Positions 5,169 through 8,436 of a stretch of DNA of 8,436 nucleotides are shown one piece after another (within the stretch, counting starts at the first letter, position 1; the number at the start of each line of letters is the position of its first letter). Source of the stretch: Actinomycetota bacterium (GTDB taxonomy: Bacteria; Actinomycetota; Geothermincolia; Fen-727; JAQURN01); the NCBI GenBank assembly GCA_028715585.1, contig JAQURN010000047.1:1-8436 (forward strand). Direction: 5' to 3'. Made by a program: the position numbers and the translations under genes. The notes under the pieces are model-generated. The model was given only the letters and a program-made list of their open reading frames with translations, searched no databases and was not told where the DNA came from.

Positions 5169-7658
5169 GTGAGGAAAAGAAGAACAGCGGCAAAGCTGAT
5201 TTTGATAGTACTTTTGGCATCGCTTTTCTTCCTAGAGCAAAGCGGGATGGCTATTGCCTCCGCCGTCATCTCACTTCCAGAGGAGGCGTGGACAAGGATA
5301 GCAAGCGGCGGACTTGGCGACCCTCACACCATCTTCATCGCCCCTGCCGCTGAGTTCAAAGAGAAACTCTACTTCATATCGGCTACGAAGCCCTCCAGCT
5401 CGCCCGCTCCCATTTGGGTGCTCGAAGGGGAAAGCTTCAAGAGGGCGCCTGTCCCTGATGGCTTTGGCGACCCCAACAACTTCGAAGTTTATCCCACGGT
5501 TAGCTATAAAGGCTCCCTCTACTGCGGAACAAAAAACACCAAAGGCGCCGGTCAGCTCTGGAAAACCGCGGACGGAAGTAACTGGGAACAGGTTACGGCT
5601 AAGGCTTTGGATAACTCGAGATACTCCAGATGCCTCCCTCTTGGAGTGCAGAATGAAAAACTGCTCATCGCCCTCTCTGGCGCCAGCGAGACCGAAGGAA
5701 AATTCCTACTCTCGAGAGTTATCTCCTATGATGAGGAAAAATTCTCTAGCGCGAGCGATAGCGGTTTCGGCACCGATATCCACGCAAGAGAGATATCGGG
5801 GGGATGCAGCTTCGAGGGGCGCGTTTACGCCATTGCCTCCCAAAGAGGAAAAGATTCCTGGGGGGAGGAACTTCCCCTGATTCCATTGGTCTGGGAGGGA
5901 GGAAAGATATGGAAGCAGGTAGCGGAGCCAGGCTTCGGAAACCCGGCAAACGTCCAAGCCTTCTCAATGCTCACGGATGAAAAGAGAATCTGCGTGGGCA
6001 CCATGAATTTCCGAAGCGGTTCTGAGGTATGGTCATATGATGGGGATGTCTGGACAAAGGTGGCGGAGGGCGGGATGGGAAATAGTGCTAACTCAATCGC
6101 TTCTGCTTTCCCCTGGGGAGATTCCACCGTCATTTCCACCAGCGGTTTCAACGCGGGTGAGAGTATGCCGGAAGGTCCAGCGAAACTCTTCATGGCAAAC
6201 TCATTCGGTGAGATATCCCCCTTCGCAATGGACGGCTTCGGGGAAGACGAAAACGATTGGATAGCGGTGAGCGCCCTGTACCGAGGAGATTTTCTAGCCG
6301 GGACGCTCAACAAGGCAAAAGGGGCGCAAGTCTGGAAGGCGAGCGCGCCTCCCTATGACACCTGTTATTTCGCGGAAGGGACGACCCGCGATAACCAAAA
6401 CGATGGCAGGTTCGAAGAGTGGGTATCGGTTCTCAATCCAAATAAAACCACGATAGAGCTCGCCGTTACGTTTATAGCGCAAGGCGAACCCGCGCCACTG
6501 GAGAAAAAATACCTCGTCTCCCCAATCTCGAGGCTTTCCATCAACGTGAAAGATGAGATAGGGAAAGAGAGGGATGTCTCCTTGGCAATCCGAGGGACGA
6601 GACCCTTCGTAGCAGAAAGGGCGGTTTATTTCGATTATCGGTCGAAATGGAGGGGCGGGCACGTGGTAGAGGGAACACCTTCTCTGGAGAAAAGGTGGTA
6701 CTTCGCCGAAGGAACAACCCGCGACAACCCAAAAGATGGCACATTCGAGACGTGGCTTTGTATCCTGAACCCGAGCGGCTGTCCAGCAAACGCCAAAATA
6801 ACCTACATGCTTTCGGACGGCATGGAAAAGGAAGCGCAGTTCGTCGTGGCTCCATATGGCCGTTACACACGGGACGTGAATCTCGACTTAGGCAAGGATA
6901 AAGACTTCAGCATATTGGTGGAGACAGATGTTGGGGTGGTGGCGGAGCGCTCCACCTATTTCAGCTATCGTGGAGTCTTAGATGGTGGCACCGCCGCCGT
7001 GGGGACAGCAAATCCCAGCAAGACCCATTACTTCGCCGAAGGCTCCACTTACCCCTGGAACCAACAGTGGATTACCATCCTGAACCCAGGCGAGAAAATC
7101 GCCCAGGTAGAGGTCGCGTTCCAGCCCCGCGAGGCTGAGGAAAAACCAGCGGTTTTCTTTGTGAAACCCAAAAGCCGCTATACCGTGGAAGTGGCAAGAT
7201 ACTGCGCCCCTATGAGGGATGTTTCAGCCAAGGTATCAAGCGACATTCCAATCGTCTGCGAGCGCGCGATGTATCTCGACTACCAGGGAAAATGCCCAGG
7301 CGGGAGCGTTTCTAAAGGACTACAATCGCCAAAAAGGCGATTCTACTTCGCGGGGAGCTCTCCTGGTGGAAGCCCACCCGCATGGCTCGATGAGTGGGTT
7401 TGCATCCAAAACCCAAGTGCCGATGAGGTGGCGGATGTGGAGATGACATTCGTGGTCGCAGAAGGGCTTCTCACGCGCTATCTCGAAGTTCCTCCTGGCG
7501 AAAGGGTAACCGTCTCAGTCGGTGAAATCATCGGGGCAAACGGGGGCGCTTCTCTGATTATCGAAAGCGGCACCGAAGTGGCTGCGGAAAGATCTTCATA
7601 TTTTCTGCGCCAGGATGGCTTCCAAGGAGTTTCGTTTTCCTCGGGCATGAGCTTCTAA
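5169..7658 (+). CDS. Large secreted repeat protein: propeller-like domain plus four C-terminal envelope repeats
   Basis: An 829-residue exported protein (839 if the in-frame GTG at 5139 is used). A basic start (VRKRRTAAK) and a hydrophobic stretch (about residues 10-24), followed by 'GMAIASA', form a signal peptide. Residues ~40-395 carry a motif G-[FLM]-G-[DN]-P-x-[NH] in which W or F strands precede the glycines and 'GaqvW'-like strands follow. It recurs every ~50 residues at about 47, 96, 198, 254, 301 and 355, with a degenerate copy near 145, suggesting seven blades of a beta-propeller. Residues 400-826 are four ~100-residue repeats opening with YFAEGTTRDN and closing with 'VAER.xYF', of the kind known from DUF5719-like actinobacterial surface proteins. 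No LPXTG, C-terminal membrane segment or catalytic motif is visible, so it is probably secreted or wall-associated. Adhesion, a structural role or ligand binding are all possible. No enzyme activity can be assigned. Confidence 0.85.
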   Translation: MRKRRTAAKLILIVLLASLFFLEQSGMAIASAVISLPEEAWTRIASGGLGDPHTIFIAPAAEFKEKLYFISATKPSSSPAPIWVLEGESFKRAPVPDGFGDPNNFEVYPTVSYKGSLYCGTKNTKGAGQLWKTADGSNWEQVTAKALDNSRYSRCLPLGVQNEKLLIALSGASETEGKFLLSRVISYDEEKFSSASDSGFGTDIHAREISGGCSFEGRVYAIASQRGKDSWGEELPLIPLVWEGGKIWKQVAEPGFGNPANVQAFSMLTDEKRICVGTMNFRSGSEVWSYDGDVWTKVAEGGMGNSANSIASAFPWGDSTVISTSGFNAGESMPEGPAKLFMANSFGEISPFAMDGFGEDENDWIAVSALYRGDFLAGTLNKAKGAQVWKASAPPYDTCYFAEGTTRDNQNDGRFEEWVSVLNPNKTTIELAVTFIAQGEPAPLEKKYLVSPISRLSINVKDEIGKERDVSLAIRGTRPFVAERAVYFDYRSKWRGGHVVEGTPSLEKRWYFAEGTTRDNPKDGTFETWLCILNPSGCPANAKITYMLSDGMEKEAQFVVAPYGRYTRDVNLDLGKDKDFSILVETDVGVVAERSTYFSYRGVLDGGTAAVGTANPSKTHYFAEGSTYPWNQQWITILNPGEKIAQVEVAFQPREAEEKPAVFFVKPKSRYTVEVARYCAPMRDVSAKVSSDIPIVCERAMYLDYQGKCPGGSVSKGLQSPKRRFYFAGSSPGGSPPAWLDEWVCIQNPSADEVADVEMTFVVAEGLLTRYLEVPPGERVTVSVGEIIGANGGASLIIESGTEVAAERSSYFLRQDGFQGVSFSSGMSF
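5277..6357 (+). repeat. Seven ~50-residue propeller-like repeats (coding)
   Basis: Within the secreted protein, six clear copies of a motif such as 'SGGLGDPHT', 'PDGFGDPNN', 'DSGFGTDIH', 'EPGFGNPAN', 'EGGMGNSAN' and 'MDGFGEDEN' occur at intervals of 49, 101 (two units), 56, 47 and 54 residues. The double interval contains a decayed copy ('AKALDNSRYSR'). Each is preceded by a W/F-x-[RKQ]-[VIA]-type strand. The regular spacing fits blades of a propeller related in style to kelch repeats, but I cannot assign it to a named family. Confidence 0.6.
6366..6674 (+). repeat. C-terminal envelope repeat 1 (coding)
   Basis: The repeat opens with YFAEGTTRDNQNDGRFEEW and contains 'SVLNPNKTT', 'VSPISRLSINV' and 'VAERAVYFDYR', ending at 'GGHVVEG'. 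It is a ~103-residue beta-rich unit, the best match to repeat 2. Confidence 0.75.
6699..7004 (+). repeat. C-terminal envelope repeat 2 (coding)
   Basis: The repeat opens with YFAEGTTRDNPKDGTFETW and contains 'CILNPSGCPA', 'VAPYGRYTRDV' and 'VAERSTYFSYRG', ending at 'GGTAAVG'. It is nearly identical to repeat 1 in its first ten residues. Confidence 0.75.
7029..7319 (+). repeat. C-terminal envelope repeat 3 (coding)
   Basis: The repeat opens with YFAEGSTYPWNQQW, lacking the usual 6-8 residue loop. It contains 'TILNPGEKIA', 'VKPKSRYTVEV' and 'VCERAMYLDYQGK', ending at 'GGSVSKG'. It has diverged further than repeats 1 and 2. Confidence 0.7.
7344..7646 (+). repeat. C-terminal envelope repeat 4 (coding)
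   Basis: The repeat opens with a decayed YFAGSSPGGSPPAW and contains 'CIQNPSADEVA', 'VPPGERVTVSV' and 'AAERSSYFLRQDG', ending near 'GVSFSSG' four residues before the stop. It is the most divergent copy and caps the protein. Confidence 0.65.
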
Positions 7659-7675
7659 AGCCACTCGCGAACCAA

Positions 7676-7692
7676 TACCTGAACGACAGGTA
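7676..7692 (+). terminator. Possible terminator after the large secreted protein
   Basis: TACCTG (7676-7681) and CAGGTA (7687-7692) form a perfect 6-bp stem with a 5-base loop (AACGA), 17 bases after the stop. The following AATCTTCTCCTCTC is pyrimidine-rich rather than a clean T run, so termination may be inefficient and the lipoprotein gene may receive read-through. Confidence 0.4.
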
Positions 7693-7753
7693 AATCTTCT
7701 CCTCTCAAAAACGTTAATCTTTATAGAAGTTTATAAAAGAAGGTAAAGAATTC

Positions 7754-8263
7754 ATGTCTTCATGGAGAAAACCAAAAAAAGCGAATCTATCGACTGGGGT
7801 GGTGTGGATTTCGCTCTTTTTGTTCGTGAGTGCCTTTCTCTTGGTTGCCGTAATGCTTCCAGGCTGCGGGGACACAAACACAGAGGGAGCCAAGCCTTCA
7901 AGCTCGTCGAAACCGAAAATGGATAAGCCAAAGGTGGACCTCTCCAAAACCAAATCGCCCGAACACAAGCTCGCCAGCCTGGAAAAGGGGTTTGTTGTCG
8001 CGCTTGAAAACCCAACCGTATCGGACTTCTCCGCACTCTTGGATAACCTTGAAATTAAGTTCCCCAAAAACAGCCGCGAGCAAATCGCCGATGCGATAAT
8101 CGAGATAAAGAAGGAAGTCTCAAAGGAGGGGAAAGATATCGGTTATCTCGAGGCGGGTAGGGGTCTCGACGGATGCGTCCCTATCACCGAAAGGGGAAAG
8201 AAAAGCCTCGCCCAAGCAAAAGAGCTCTGCGTACGACTTCTCTCGAAGTACAGTAGTAAGTAG
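7754..8263 (+). CDS. Small lipoprotein of unknown function
   Basis: A 169-residue protein with a long lipoprotein signal: a basic N-terminus (residues 5-9 RKPKK), a hydrophobic helix (16-34) and the lipobox 'LPGC' with Cys38 as the expected lipidated residue (Pro at -2 is unusual but tolerated). A charged, low-complexity linker rich in K, S and P (41-70) follows. Residues 70-169 form a small, probably helical domain, including the charged helix 'REQIADAIIEIKKEVSKEG' (108-126) and two cysteines (141 and 159) that could form a disulphide outside the cell. I do not recognise the family. The ribosome binding site is AAGG about 10 bases upstream, within an A+T-rich leader that also contains TATAAA (7732-7737). 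The stop lies only 4 bases from the convergent purH stop, with no room for a terminator between them. Confidence 0.75.
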   Translation: MSSWRKPKKANLSTGVVWISLFLFVSAFLLVAVMLPGCGDTNTEGAKPSSSSKPKMDKPKVDLSKTKSPEHKLASLEKGFVVALENPTVSDFSALLDNLEIKFPKNSREQIADAIIEIKKEVSKEGKDIGYLEAGRGLDGCVPITERGKKSLAQAKELCVRLLSKYSSK

Positions 8264-8267
8264 CCGC

Positions 8268-8436
8268 TTAATGGCGGAAATGCCTTCTCCCGGTGAAGAC
8301 CATGGCAATGCCACGCTCGTTGCATACCCTTATAGCGTCCTCATCCTTTAGCGAGCCGCCAGGCTGGATTATCGCCCTGACCCCCGCTTCGGAAGCCCTC
8401 TCAATCCCATCGGTAAACGGGAAAAATGCATCCGAT
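8268..8436 (-). CDS. purH: Bifunctional AICAR transformylase / IMP cyclohydrolase, C-terminal fragment
   Basis: The last 55 codons and the stop of a gene whose start lies beyond the right edge. The sequence begins 'SDAFFPFTDGIERASEAGV', continues with 'AIIQPGGSLKDEDAIRVCNE' and ends in 'GIAMVFTGRRHFRH' followed by TAA. These are the signature C-terminal blocks of PurH: SDAFFPF, IQPGGS and the terminal FTG-x-RHFRH. PurH carries out the last two steps of de novo IMP synthesis in the cytoplasm: formylation of AICAR using 10-formyl-tetrahydrofolate (the domain seen here) and ring closure. The fragment shows no frameshift or substitution in these motifs. It converges on the lipoprotein gene with a 4-base gap. 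Confidence 0.96.
   Translation of the reverse strand, partial: SDAFFPFTDGIERASEAGVRAIIQPGGSLKDEDAIRVCNERGIAMVFTGRRHFRH

Noticed and set aside
5825..6313. Long minus-strand open frame (162 codons) inside the secreted-protein gene.
   Set aside because: It is antisense to a well-supported coding region and has low-complexity, non-protein-like composition.

Overview
This is a bacterial chromosomal window of moderate GC content. It holds ordinary housekeeping genes (a tRNA cluster, cutA, the end of purH) mixed with cell-envelope genes (a polysaccharide-type flippase, a membrane-anchored DUF4352-like protein, a large secreted repeat protein, a small lipoprotein). There is one clearly unusual enzyme-like gene. 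All four tRNAs encode their 3' CCA. The tandem 'YFAEGTTRD ... NP ... VAER.xYF' repeats in the secreted protein are, as far as I recall, commonest in deep-branching Actinobacteriota (Coriobacteriia, Geothermincolia and Aquicultoria-like lineages). That makes such a host the best guess, but only an inference. I see no transposase, integrase, CRISPR array, rRNA or phage gene.

Layout. Positions 1-122 (minus) carry the first 40 codons of an unidentified gene running off the left edge. Positions 252-1628 (minus) encode a Wzx/MATE-type lipid-linked sugar flippase. Positions 1707-2108 (plus) are a cluster tRNA-Lys(UUU), tRNA-Glu(UUC), tRNA-Asp(GUC), tRNA-Phe(GAA), with a perfect TATAAT just upstream. 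Positions 2194-2742 (minus) encode a DUF4352-type protein on one membrane anchor. Divergent from it, 2915-3235 (plus) is cutA with a promoter lying almost against its start codon. Convergent with cutA, 3295-5022 (minus) encodes a 575-residue protein with the nucleotide/metal site of ATP-dependent PEP carboxykinase but an unfamiliar, longer N-terminal half. Divergent from that, 5169-7658 (plus) encodes a secreted protein with about seven propeller-like repeats followed by four ~100-residue repeats. Positions 7754-8263 (plus) encode a small lipoprotein. Positions 8268-8436 (minus) are the last 55 codons of purH.

The genes do not form an obvious operon: orientation changes repeatedly and most genes look like single transcription units. 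No intergenic stretch exceeds about 175 bases. The most interesting element is the divergent pair at about 3.3-7.7 kb: a PEPCK-fold protein of unclear reaction facing a large surface repeat protein across a ~146-base spacer that contains an inverted repeat. I found no convincing evidence of a new multi-gene system; the candidates worth follow-up are given with modest scores.
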